A DNA stretch of 16,313 nt from Ruminococcaceae bacterium UBA6364 (lineage in GTDB: Bacteria > Bacillota > Clostridia > Oscillospirales > Acutalibacteraceae). The notes under the pieces are model-generated. The model was not told where the DNA came from. It ran no database searches and was given only the letters and a program-made list of their open reading frames with translations. Shown here one piece after another: positions 1 through 6,508 of the stretch. Every line of letters begins with the position of its first letter. The first letter of the stretch is position 1. The position numbers and the translations under genes are program-made. The stretch lies in assembly GCA_002440045.1 (NCBI GenBank), contig DJRI01000020.1:1-16313 (forward strand). The letters run 5' to 3'.

Positions 1-652
1 CCTTGTCCAGAATGACGTCCGGGAAGGAATGGATGATCGCCCGGAGGAACTGGTACGGGGAGATGAAGTTGTCAAAATTGGAGAGCGGAGCCACGTTCTG
101 AATCCGGGGATCGTGCGCGTCAAAGGTGATGAAATTCTTGACGCCGAGATCCACCAGCTCACGGAACATGTTGGCGCCGTCCAGAGATTCCCGCCCGGAT
201 CTCTTATGCTGACGGCCCTCATACAGGAAGGGCATGATCACGGAAATGCGGGCGGCCTTGCCGTTGATGGCGGCAACAATCCGCTTCAGATCCTGAAAAT
301 GATCGTCCGGGGACATGTGATTGATGAAGCCGTTCATTTTGTAGGTGAGAGAGTGATTGGTAACATCGGTAAGAATGAAAATATCCTTGCCGCGGCAGGA
401 ATCCGTAATGATTCCCTTTCCTTCGCCGGTGCCGAACCGGACACACTCTGCCTGCATCCTGTAATCGTCACGGACATAATCCTGAAAAGCGGTATCGCCT
501 TTAGCGATGTTGTCATCGTAGTGCTTCCGGAAGGATACCAGATAATCGTTGACTTCATTTCCCAACGCCTCAGCGGAGGGAAGAACAACAAGCTCAAGCG
601 GAGCGACCGGGATGCGGCGTTCCAGCTTCTGGTGCAGCTGCAGATCAGACAT
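1..652 (-). CDS. prs: Ribose-phosphate pyrophosphokinase (PRPP synthetase), 3' part outside window
   Basis: Reading the minus strand gives an open frame of 217 codons running off the left edge. The family makes PRPP from ribose 5-phosphate and ATP for nucleotide, histidine and tryptophan synthesis. Seen: a PFLYEGRQHKR block near residues 141-151, matching the ATP-binding RQDRK region of classical Prs, and FDAHDPRIQN near residue 177, matching the metal-binding DLHAxQIQ motif. The sequence is of the longer divergent Prs type I know from Lachnospiraceae and relatives (about 390 residues; recalled, not searched). Two ATGs lie close together at 658 and 652. AAGGAG sits 7 nt before the one at 652 and only 1 nt before the other, so 652 is the better start. 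The PRPP-binding loop lies beyond the window. The gene diverges from the radical SAM gene. Confidence 0.88.
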   Translation of the reverse strand, partial: MSDLQLHQKLERRIPVAPLELVVLPSAEALGNEVNDYLVSFRKHYDDNIAKGDTAFQDYVRDDYRMQAECVRFGTGEGKGIITDSCRGKDIFILTDVTNHSLTYKMNGFINHMSPDDHFQDLKRIVAAINGKAARISVIMPFLYEGRQHKRSGRESLDGANMFRELVDLGVKNFITFDAHDPRIQNVAPLSNFDNFISPYQFLRAIIHSFPDVILDK

Positions 653-850
653 GGACATACTCCTTGTTTTTATTTATGTGATGCATCGAACCATTGCAGA
701 AATCCTGAATTCACACTGGAAATCAGGATGCGGCCGTCCTGTCTTCAGGCGCTGACCGGATGTGAAATCAGATCTCCTGCGGTTTCATCCGCGAGATCTT
801 CTGCCGATGGCGCCCCTGTGGCATACGAAGGAATATGCATGTCAGACGGC
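653..850 (-). promoter_or_regulatory. Long hairpin-rich 5' leader of prs
   Basis: Between the predicted prs start site (about 850) and its start codon lie about 200 nt with no convincing gene. Two clear inverted repeats are visible. One is at 770-799, with arms AGATCTC/GAGATCT and inner arms GCGG/CCGC around a 6-nt loop. The other is at 702-729, with arms ATCCTGA/TCAGGAT. A smaller pair CCTG/CAGG lies near 738-748. None is followed by a U-run in the prs direction, so they are not intrinsic terminators. I could not match the leader to a riboswitch class I know. It may be a structured regulatory leader. Confidence 0.4.
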
Positions 851-856
851 CTATTC

Positions 857-885
857 ATTGTACTTTTAATGTAAGGAACCCGCAA
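857..885 (-). promoter_or_regulatory. Predicted sigma-A promoter of prs
   Basis: On the minus strand, TTGCGG (885-880) and TACAAT (862-857) are separated by exactly 17 nt. The -10 matches five of six consensus positions and the -35 matches its TTG. It reads toward prs and places the transcript start near 850. Confidence 0.5.
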
Positions 886-973
886 GCGGTTAATTTCTGC
901 GTCAGGAAGATCAGACGGCTTGGGGATTCTTTACCCATTCCGGAAAAATTGACCTTTTTTTAACGGGAGAACG

Positions 974-982
974 TGCTACAAT
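974..982 (+). promoter_or_regulatory. Extended -10 promoter of the radical SAM gene
   Basis: TGCTACAAT is an extended -10 element (TGn followed by TACAAT at 977-982). TTGACC at 949-954 looks like a -35 but is 22 nt away, too far for normal spacing, so the extended -10 probably carries most of the function. Transcription would begin near 989, giving a leader of about 140 nt before the start at 1128. A small GGTC/GACC repeat lies at 996-1012. Confidence 0.5.
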
Positions 983-1075
983 ATAAATGAACTTTGGTCA
1001 TAAATAAAGACCGATGAAAACAAAATCAAGAATCATTTAAGCAGGCGGGAGAACTGTTTGGCGGAAGGTCTTTCT

Positions 1076-1138
1076 ATGGGACAGGCAGCAAATGGTTCCG
1101 CAGAGCTTTGCGGAAGGAGGAAGGATCATGGCAAATAA
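1076..1138 (+). CDS. Possible 20-codon upstream ORF overlapping the radical SAM start
   Basis: An ATG at 1076 opens a 20-codon frame ending in TAA at 1136-1138, beyond the ATG of the radical SAM gene at 1128 and in another frame. GGAAGG (1063-1068) sits 7 nt upstream of its start, which is good spacing. The peptide begins MGQAANGSAELCGRRK and resembles nothing I recognise. It spans the hairpin and ribosome site of the next gene, so it could act as a leader peptide coupling translation. An ORF this short can also arise by chance. Confidence 0.25.
   Translation: MGQAANGSAELCGRRKDHGK
1096..1115 (+). promoter_or_regulatory. Hairpin adjoining the radical SAM ribosome binding site
   Basis: TTCCGCA (1096-1102) and TGCGGAA (1109-1115) form a perfect 7-bp inverted repeat with a 6-nt loop. 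Its last base touches the GGAGG of the Shine-Dalgarno site at 1116-1120, which lies 7 nt before the ATG at 1128. The stem could limit ribosome access. A ribosome translating the upstream ORF would open it. Confidence 0.4.
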
Positions 1139-2528
1139 ACTGACACACGCGGCAGAACGCGCAGCATTTCAGGCGGTTTTGAAGACAGCGGGAAGAAAGG
1201 CCGTTTCGAACCGCGAGGAAGGATTTGTCGGCGTCATTGACGCGATTCAGAAAATCAATGGAGATACCTGGCCGCCGGAAGCCTATGACAGACTCCGCGC
1301 AACGTTCAGCAAGGACGGCAAGTGGACGAAATTCTTCAACAACCTTCTGGACTATGCCGATCTGGACTATCTGGAAGGACTGTTCATGTCCTTTGGCTTT
1401 GAGGCAGGTTTTTCCGGATACAAGGAGACGAAAAAGGCGGCACAGAAGTACGGCGTCAGCATTCCGTGGGTCATCCTGTTCGATCCGACCTCAGCCTGCA
1501 ACCTGCACTGCACCGGCTGCTGGGCATCCGAGTACGGGCATCAGCTGAATCTTTCCTATGAGGATATGGACAAGATTGTTACGGAAGGAAAGGAGCTCGG
1601 CATTCACGGCTATGTCATGACGGGCGGTGAGCCGACTGTTCGCAAGAACGATATCTTCCGTCTCGCGCAGAAGCACAAGGACTGTGGCTTCATGCTGTTT
1701 ACGAACGGCACACTGGTGGATCAGGAGTTCTGCGACGAGATGAAGAAGTCGAAGAACATTGTCCTGTCCATGTCGATCGAGGGCTACGAGGACACGACGG
1801 ATGCAAGGCGTGGCCATGGAACCTTCCAGAAGGTCATGGATACCATGGACCTTCTTCATAAGAACGGACTGGTCTATGGCACATCTATCTGCTATACGAG
1901 AGCCAACTGCGAGGCAGTCACCTCGGATGAGTTCATGGATTTCCTGATTTCCAAGGGAGTTGCGTTCAGCTGGTATTTCCACTTCATGCCGGTCGGAATG
2001 GATGCGACGATGGATCTTGTTCCGACACCGGAGCAGCGTGAATATATGTATCACCGCGTTCGCGAAATCCGCGGCTACGAGGGCGGCAAGCCGATCTTCG
2101 CAATGGACTTCCAGAATGACGGTGAGTGGGTGAACGGATGTATCGCAGGCGGCAAGAACTACTGCCACATCAACCCGAACGGAGATGTGGAGCCCTGTGT
2201 ATTCATTCACTACTCCGGGGCGAACATCCACGAGAAGAGCCTTCTGGAGTGCCTGCAGCAGCCGCTGTTCAAGCTCTATCAGAAGAACCAGCCCTTCAAT
2301 GAAAACCTGCTGCAGCCCTGTCCTTTCCTGGAGAACCCGGAGAAGCTTCAGGCGATCGTCAAGGCAGCCGGTGCGAAGAGCACAGACCTGACAGAACCGG
2401 AGACGGTCGAGCATCTCTGCGGAAAGTGCGAGAACTACGCCAAGGAGTGGGCTCCGGTTGCAGACAAGCTCTGGAAGTCTAACCATCCGGATTATGAGAA
2501 GAGCAAGAAGGAAATTGTGCTGAAGTAA
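1128..2528 (+). CDS. Radical SAM / SPASM-domain protein of unknown substrate
   Basis: The product is 466 residues. It carries the radical SAM signature CNLHCTGC (C124, C128, C131), which binds a [4Fe-4S] cluster and S-adenosylmethionine, followed by the MTGGEP motif. The C-terminal part has further cysteines at 338, 346 (in YCHINPNGDVEPC), 357, 398, 431 and 434 (LCGKC), the pattern of a SPASM-type region with auxiliary Fe-S clusters. I recognise the family from Clostridia (FDPTSACNLHCTGCW, WYFxxMPVG, AxKWAPVAD-like tail), but its substrate is unknown to me. The start at 1128 is chosen because AGGAGG lies just upstream; an in-frame ATG at 1092 lacks such a site and would place that motif inside the protein. 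A terminator follows, so this is probably a single-gene transcript. No recognisable peptide precursor is adjacent apart from the doubtful ORF at 1076. Confidence 0.88.
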   Translation: MANKLTHAAERAAFQAVLKTAGRKAVSNREEGFVGVIDAIQKINGDTWPPEAYDRLRATFSKDGKWTKFFNNLLDYADLDYLEGLFMSFGFEAGFSGYKETKKAAQKYGVSIPWVILFDPTSACNLHCTGCWASEYGHQLNLSYEDMDKIVTEGKELGIHGYVMTGGEPTVRKNDIFRLAQKHKDCGFMLFTNGTLVDQEFCDEMKKSKNIVLSMSIEGYEDTTDARRGHGTFQKVMDTMDLLHKNGLVYGTSICYTRANCEAVTSDEFMDFLISKGVAFSWYFHFMPVGMDATMDLVPTPEQREYMYHRVREIRGYEGGKPIFAMDFQNDGEWVNGCIAGGKNYCHINPNGDVEPCVFIHYSGANIHEKSLLECLQQPLFKLYQKNQPFNENLLQPCPFLENPEKLQAIVKAAGAKSTDLTEPETVEHLCGKCENYAKEWAPVADKLWKSNHPDYEKSKKEIVLK

Positions 2529-2559
2529 GCTCGTTTATATCGCGTCTCTGACATAGTAC

Positions 2560-2601
2560 AGGCCGAAAGCCCACGATTTGTTGTGATGGCTTTCGGCCTT
2601 T
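2560..2601 (+). terminator. Intrinsic terminator after the radical SAM gene
   Basis: GGCCGAAAGCC (2561-2571) and GGCTTTCGGCC (2588-2598) are perfect complements, extended by an A-T pair to 12 bp, with a 16-nt loop. A TTT run follows at 2599-2601. The T-run is short but the stem is strong. It lies 31 nt after the stop codon. Confidence 0.75.
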
Positions 2602-2650
2602 ATACGTTGCATGAATTGCAAAACAAGAATGCCAAGGATGGGAGGGCTTG

Positions 2651-2659
2651 TGCTAAGAT
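2651..2659 (+). promoter_or_regulatory. Extended -10 promoter of the MFS gene
   Basis: TGCTAAGAT is an extended -10 (TGn plus TAAGAT at 2654-2659), similar to the one before the radical SAM gene. No good -35 lies 16-18 nt upstream. It follows the terminator and precedes the MFS gene by 59 nt. Confidence 0.4.
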
Positions 2660-2718
2660 AAAAGAAGCATGCGGCCTTTTGCAGGATCGCAGACAAGTGG
2701 GAAAGGATTTTAGAAACC

Positions 2719-3873
2719 ATGTACACCTTATTGCTGGCACTGATTTATCTTGCATTCATCAGTCTTGGGCTTCCCGATTCACTTCTCGGCTCCGGGTGGC
2801 CGGTGATGCACAACGAGCTCGGGGTTCCTGTATCCTACATGGGAATTGTGTCGATGATCATTTCCGGCGGAACGATCGTGTCGAGCCTTCTTTCGGACCG
2901 TCTCACCCGCAGATTTGGAACGAGAATCGTGACGGTCGTGAGCGTGTTTCTCACTGTGCTCGCGTTGCTTGGCTTTTCCTGCTCCAGCCGCTTCTGGATG
3001 CTGATGCTTTTCGGGATTCCCTACGGCCTTGGTGCAGGAGCGATTGATGCGGCGCTCAACAATTACATTGCCCTTTATTACAAGGCGAAGCATATGAGCT
3101 GGCTGCATTGCTTCTGGGGCGTCGGTACGATCATCAGCCCGTTCATTATGAGCTACGCGCTGGTGAACCGCACCTGGAACAGCGGATACCGGATTGTAGG
3201 TCTGATTCAGCTTGCGATTGCGGTTCTTCTCCTGGTAACGCTCCCTGTCTGGAAGGTGAACGAAACGAAAACCGAAGCGTCGGGAAAGAGTGTCGGTCTT
3301 TTCGGTGCGCTGCGCATCGAGGGGGTTCCGTTCCTTTTGACTGGATTTTTTGCATACTGTGCCGCGGAGGCGACCACCATGCAGTGGGCGGCCACCTACT
3401 TTGCAGAGGTAAAAGGGATTCCTGCGGAGCGCGCGGCGGGCTTTGCTGCGCTGTTTTATATCGGAATTACGGCAGGGAGATTCGTCAGCGGCTTTATTAC
3501 GGACAAGCTTGGTGACCGGAGAATGATTCAGCTTGGTACCGGAATCCTGCTCTGTGGAATTGCGGCACTTCTTCTGCCGGTAAGCTCCTACCAGGCGGCA
3601 TTCATTGCCTTTCTGGTAATCGGCTTTGGGTGCGGACCGATCTATCCCTGCATCATTCACTCTACACCGGATAATTTCGGCGCGGAGAATTCGGGTGCGA
3701 TCATTGGAATCCAGATGGCAAGTGCCTACGTCGGGTCCACCTTTATTCCGCCGATTTTCGGTCTGATCGGAAACCATGTGACCTTCGCGGTCATGCCGGT
3801 TTTCCTGCTGATCTTCTTTATCCTGATGATCGTAATGGTGGAGAAGACATTCCGGATGACAAAAAAGGGATGA
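2719..3873 (+). CDS. Major facilitator superfamily (MFS) transporter
   Basis: A 384-residue integral membrane protein with about 12 hydrophobic segments, the standard MFS length. The loop after helix 2 reads SDRLTRRFGTR, the MFS motif A, and the matching loop in the second half reads TDKLGDRRM. The helix 4-5 region contains GAGAIDAALNNYIA and HCFWGVG, which I associate with MFS carriers of gut Firmicutes often labelled as sugar or unknown-substrate transporters. The substrate cannot be told from sequence. AAAGGA (2702-2707) lies 11 nt before the ATG. The stop is 40 nt before the start of the next gene with no terminator between, so the two are probably co-transcribed and may act on the same compound. 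Confidence 0.88.
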   Translation: MYTLLLALIYLAFISLGLPDSLLGSGWPVMHNELGVPVSYMGIVSMIISGGTIVSSLLSDRLTRRFGTRIVTVVSVFLTVLALLGFSCSSRFWMLMLFGIPYGLGAGAIDAALNNYIALYYKAKHMSWLHCFWGVGTIISPFIMSYALVNRTWNSGYRIVGLIQLAIAVLLLVTLPVWKVNETKTEASGKSVGLFGALRIEGVPFLLTGFFAYCAAEATTMQWAATYFAEVKGIPAERAAGFAALFYIGITAGRFVSGFITDKLGDRRMIQLGTGILLCGIAALLLPVSSYQAAFIAFLVIGFGCGPIYPCIIHSTPDNFGAENSGAIIGIQMASAYVGSTFIPPIFGLIGNHVTFAVMPVFLLIFFILMIVMVEKTFRMTKKG

Positions 3874-3913
3874 TGAGAAAGGAACTTTTCATTCCCAGGG
3901 GGACTTGGAGAAT

Positions 3914-4807
3914 ATGACAGCGCATTATCACCTTCCCGGACTGTTTGAATTCTACGAGCTGTACCGAATCTTCCTGCCGCTGTTTCGAAAGCACCGGGAG
4001 TATTTCTATGACTGGTGTGACATCGGCTCAGTATACGGAGCGCCAGCGGGGTGTCTCTGGGGCGGCGGCCGCATAGAGGAAGGAGAGGAAGAGCCGCAGG
4101 AGGTACTGACGCTCCTTCGGGAATACGGGATTTCGGCAAGACTTACCTTCAGCAACTCGCTTCTTCGCAGGGAGCATCTTTCAGATCCGGAATGCAATGC
4201 GCTCTGCAAAATGTTCGCCGGAGAAGAGGGAGTAGAGAACGGCGTCATCGTCCACTCGGAGCTTCTTACGGAGTACCTTCGGGAGCACTATCCGCAGCTG
4301 TATCTGGTTTCTTCCACGACGAAGGTTCTCACGGAGTTTGAGGATTTCCGGAAGGAAACGGAGCGGAGTGCGTTCCGGTATGTTGTTCCGGATTTTCGCC
4401 TGAACCGGGAGCTTTTACTTCTTGCTTCCCTCCCGGATGCGCAGAAGGATAAGGTGGAATTCCTTTGCAACGAGTGCTGCTGGTTTGGCTGCAGAGAGCG
4501 GAAGGCCTGCTATGAGGCGGTCAGCAGACTGAGCCTTGGAGAGAAGGGGCCGGAACACCGCTGCAGAGCTCCGCACGCAGAAGAAGGATACCGGTTTTCC
4601 CGGGCGATGGAGAATCCGGGCTTTATTGGCGTTCAGGACATCAGGAACACATATCTTCCCATGGGATTTTCCAATTTCAAGATCGAGGGCCGCGGCCTCG
4701 GAAGTGCGCTGGTGCTGGAGTTTCTTCTATACTACATGACGAAGCCGGAATGCCAGCTGAAGGTCCGGGAGGCGGTTTATCTTGATAACAGGCTGGATCT
4801 GTTCTGA
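3914..4807 (+). CDS. Cysteine-rich protein resembling peptidase U32 / UbiU-like family
   Basis: A 297-residue cytoplasmic protein with no signal peptide or membrane span. The central block at 4466-4510 encodes CNECCWFGC...C, a dense cysteine cluster with spacing C-x2-C-C-x3-C-x5-C, and another Cys lies in HRC about 20 residues later. The C-terminal stretch MGFSNFKIEGRG resembles the KIEGR motif of peptidase U32 and its [4Fe-4S] relatives UbiU/UbiV. An N-terminal GSVYGAPAGCLWGGGR and a middle VSSTTKVL fit a TIM-barrel fold. I infer an Fe-S or metal-binding U32-like protein; no specific reaction can be named. The ATG at 3914 is preferred, with AGGGGG at 3897-3902. A TTG at 3905 is in frame but only 2 nt from that site. 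It follows the MFS gene by 40 nt. Confidence 0.6.
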   Translation: MTAHYHLPGLFEFYELYRIFLPLFRKHREYFYDWCDIGSVYGAPAGCLWGGGRIEEGEEEPQEVLTLLREYGISARLTFSNSLLRREHLSDPECNALCKMFAGEEGVENGVIVHSELLTEYLREHYPQLYLVSSTTKVLTEFEDFRKETERSAFRYVVPDFRLNRELLLLASLPDAQKDKVEFLCNECCWFGCRERKACYEAVSRLSLGEKGPEHRCRAPHAEEGYRFSRAMENPGFIGVQDIRNTYLPMGFSNFKIEGRGLGSALVLEFLLYYMTKPECQLKVREAVYLDNRLDLF

Positions 4808-4905
4808 GAAAGCCAGGACGCAGAGTAAAACAATAGAGTCCCCCTCGTCGCCGTCGGAAAGTCAGAGGATGAAAGGGCTTGCCATGTGCGGAACCGTTAT
4901 AAAAA

Positions 4906-4934
4906 TTCTGTTTTTTCGGAACATGTGTTACAAT
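4906..4934 (+). promoter_or_regulatory. Predicted promoter of der
   Basis: TTCTGT (4906-4911) and TACAAT (4929-4934) are spaced by 17 nt, with a TGT extension just before the -10. The region 4808-5020 otherwise holds no gene, and I see no convincing terminator for the preceding cysteine-rich gene. Confidence 0.5.
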
Positions 4935-4944
4935 ACCATCTGTA

Positions 4945-4969
4945 TGTGCGGAGATAGTCTGTCCGCACA
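4945..4969 (+). promoter_or_regulatory. Hairpin in the der 5' leader
   Basis: TGTGCGGA (4945-4952) and TCCGCACA (4962-4969) form a perfect 8-bp stem with a 9-nt loop, just after the predicted start of transcription. No T-run follows, so it is not a terminator. It may stabilise the messenger or regulate it. Confidence 0.4.
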
Positions 4970-5020
4970 CAGCTTTCAGAGCGTTTGATAGATCAGAATT
5001 TACAGGAAACAGAACAGATT

Positions 5021-6364
5021 ATGTCTAAGAAAAAATCCAAACCGATCGTAGCCATTGTCGGCCGTCCCAATGTAGGAAAGTCCACGCTGTTCAACGCCAT
5101 CGCGGGAGAGAGAATCTCCATTGTGGAGGATACTCCCGGCGTAACCAGAGACCGGATCTACGCGGATGCGAGCTGGCTGAATTACAATTTTACCCTGATT
5201 GATACCGGCGGAATCGAGCCGGACTCGAATGATATCATCCTGTCCCAAATGCGGGAGCAGGCCCAGATCGCCATTGACATGGCGGATGTCATTCTGTTTC
5301 TCGTGGATATCCAGTCCGGCGTACAGGACTCGGATTCCAAGGTGGCAGATATGCTGCGCCGTTCCCACAAGCCGGTCGTCCTGACCGTCAACAAGGTGGA
5401 CAAGCCAGTGCAGATGCAGCCGTATGTTTATGAATTCTACAACCTCGGCATCGGGGATCCGATTCCGGTTTCCGCATCAGGCAAGACCGGCATCGGCGAT
5501 CTCCTTGATGAAGTGGTTCGTCATTTCCCGGAGGGCTCGGATGACATCGAAGAGGATGATACCGTCCGCGTTGCCATCATCGGCAAGCCCAACGTCGGAA
5601 AATCCTCGCTTGTGAACACAATAATCGGCGAAGAGCGTATGATAGTTTCGGATATTGCGGGAACAACGCGCGACGCTACCGACAGCTTTGTCGAAAACGA
5701 ATTCGGAAAATTTATGTTTATAGATACGGCGGGGCTTAGGCGCAAATCAAAAATTGACGACGCCGTTGAGCGCTACAGCGCTTTGAGGACCGATATGGCG
5801 GTTGAAAGAGCCGAGGTGTGCGTTATTATGATAGACGCGCTTGAGGGCTTTACCGAGCAGGACAGCAAAGTGGCAGGCAAAGCGCTTGAAGCGGGCAAAG
5901 GCTGCATTATCGCCGTCAACAAGTGGGACGCATATGAAAAAGACGGCAAAACGATGGACTCCTACAGAAAACAGCTTATGAAGGATTTTTCGTTTATGTC
6001 GTTCGCGCCCATAATATTTATTTCGGCAAAAACAGGGCAGAGGATTGACAGGCTGTATGAACTTATAAAGTTTGTAAACGAGCAAAACGCAATGCGTATT
6101 AAAACAGGCAGATTAAACGAAATCCTTGCCGCCGCCACATTGCGCGTTCAGCCGCCCACCGACAAAGGCAAGCGCCTTAAAATCTATTATATGACCCAAA
6201 CCTCCACGCGCCCGCCCACGTTTGTGTTTTTCGTCAATAACGCCGAGCTTTTCCATTACAGCTATCAGCGCTACCTTGAAAATCAGATTCGTGAGGTTTA
6301 CGGCCTTGAAGGCACACCCGTGCGCTTTATAATAAGAGAGCGCAGTGAAAAAAGTAAACATTAA
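5021..6364 (+). CDS. der: Ribosome-assembly GTPase Der (EngA), apparently a hybrid of two sources
   Basis: A 447-residue double GTPase needed for maturation of the large ribosomal subunit. The first domain shows GRPNVGKST, DTGG, NKVD and SASG. The second shows GKPNVGKSS, DTAGLRRKS, NKWD and SAKTG. The C-terminal KH-like domain begins near LRVQPPTDKGKRLKIYYMTQ. All motifs are intact and the length is normal. The ATG at 5021 is chosen because family members begin right before PIVAIVGRPN; an in-frame TTG at 4985 would add 12 unconserved residues. AGGAAA lies about 12 nt upstream. Oddity: codon use changes sharply near 5545-5620. Before it Ile is 14 ATC, 6 ATT, 0 ATA and Leu is mostly CTG. After it Ile includes 9 ATA of 21 and Leu is mostly CTT. 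Confidence 0.95.
   Translation: MSKKKSKPIVAIVGRPNVGKSTLFNAIAGERISIVEDTPGVTRDRIYADASWLNYNFTLIDTGGIEPDSNDIILSQMREQAQIAIDMADVILFLVDIQSGVQDSDSKVADMLRRSHKPVVLTVNKVDKPVQMQPYVYEFYNLGIGDPIPVSASGKTGIGDLLDEVVRHFPEGSDDIEEDDTVRVAIIGKPNVGKSSLVNTIIGEERMIVSDIAGTTRDATDSFVENEFGKFMFIDTAGLRRKSKIDDAVERYSALRTDMAVERAEVCVIMIDALEGFTEQDSKVAGKALEAGKGCIIAVNKWDAYEKDGKTMDSYRKQLMKDFSFMSFAPIIFISAKTGQRIDRLYELIKFVNEQNAMRIKTGRLNEILAAATLRVQPPTDKGKRLKIYYMTQTSTRPPTFVFFVNNAELFHYSYQRYLENQIREVYGLEGTPVRFIIRERSEKSKH
5545..5623. other. Composition breakpoint: probable chimeric junction inside der
   Basis: The first unmistakable right-style codon is ATA at 5621-5623. The DNA upstream to about 5545 is still left-style. The zone between encodes the conserved VRVAIIGKPNVGKSSLVN of the second GTPase domain, a stretch likely to be near-identical at the DNA level in different Clostridia. 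All genes to the left avoid ATA and favour CTG; all genes to the right use ATA, CTT and AAA. The frame is preserved. This fits an assembly join or a homologous recombination between two genomes. Confidence 0.7.
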
Positions 6365-6372
6365 CAGAAAAC

Positions 6373-6410
6373 AATCCTCCGCAGTTTTTGTCTGCGGGGG
6401 ATTATTTATT
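6373..6410 (+). terminator. Intrinsic terminator after der
   Basis: AATCCTCCGCAG (6373-6384) pairs with CTGCGGGGGATT (6392-6403) over 12 positions with one G-T wobble, around a 7-nt loop, then ATTTATT. It begins 8 nt after the der stop. Confidence 0.8.
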
Positions 6411-6447
6411 AATTCTCTTTAATATTCCTTAATACGGCGCTTTCTGC

Positions 6448-6476
6448 TTGAAAAACAGGGGCGAATGTGCTATACT
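6448..6476 (+). promoter_or_regulatory. Strong sigma-A promoter of the glycosidase-kinase operon
   Basis: TTGAAA (6448-6453) and TATACT (6471-6476) are 17 nt apart and a TGC extension precedes the -10. The start of transcription would be near 6483, leaving a short leader of about 25 nt before the GTG at 6509. Confidence 0.75.
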
Positions 6477-6508
6477 TTATGTGAATATGAGCTACGGCGG
6501 TGTTTAAT

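Noticed and set aside
780..830. A stretch of the prs leader that faintly recalls the start of a TPP riboswitch (CAGGGGCGCC)
   Set aside because: The other conserved TPP elements are absent, and the gene is unrelated to thiamine.
29..874. A long open frame on the plus strand over the left end
   Set aside because: It lies antisense to a clear Prs frame and its translation has no recognisable motif; it arises from codon bias of the real gene.
949..954. TTGACC as the -35 of the radical SAM promoter
   Set aside because: It is 22 nt from the -10, beyond usual spacing; the extended -10 alone is the better explanation.
1491..2486. A 331-codon open frame on the minus strand
   Set aside because: It is the shadow of the radical SAM gene, whose motifs on the plus strand are certain.
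2779..3777. A 332-codon open frame on the minus strand
   Set aside because: Shadow of the MFS gene; the translation is charged and low in recognisable structure, while the plus strand gives 12 membrane helices.
6487..6507. A 6-codon ORF just before the GH109-like gene
   Set aside because: It has no ribosome site and such short frames are expected by chance.
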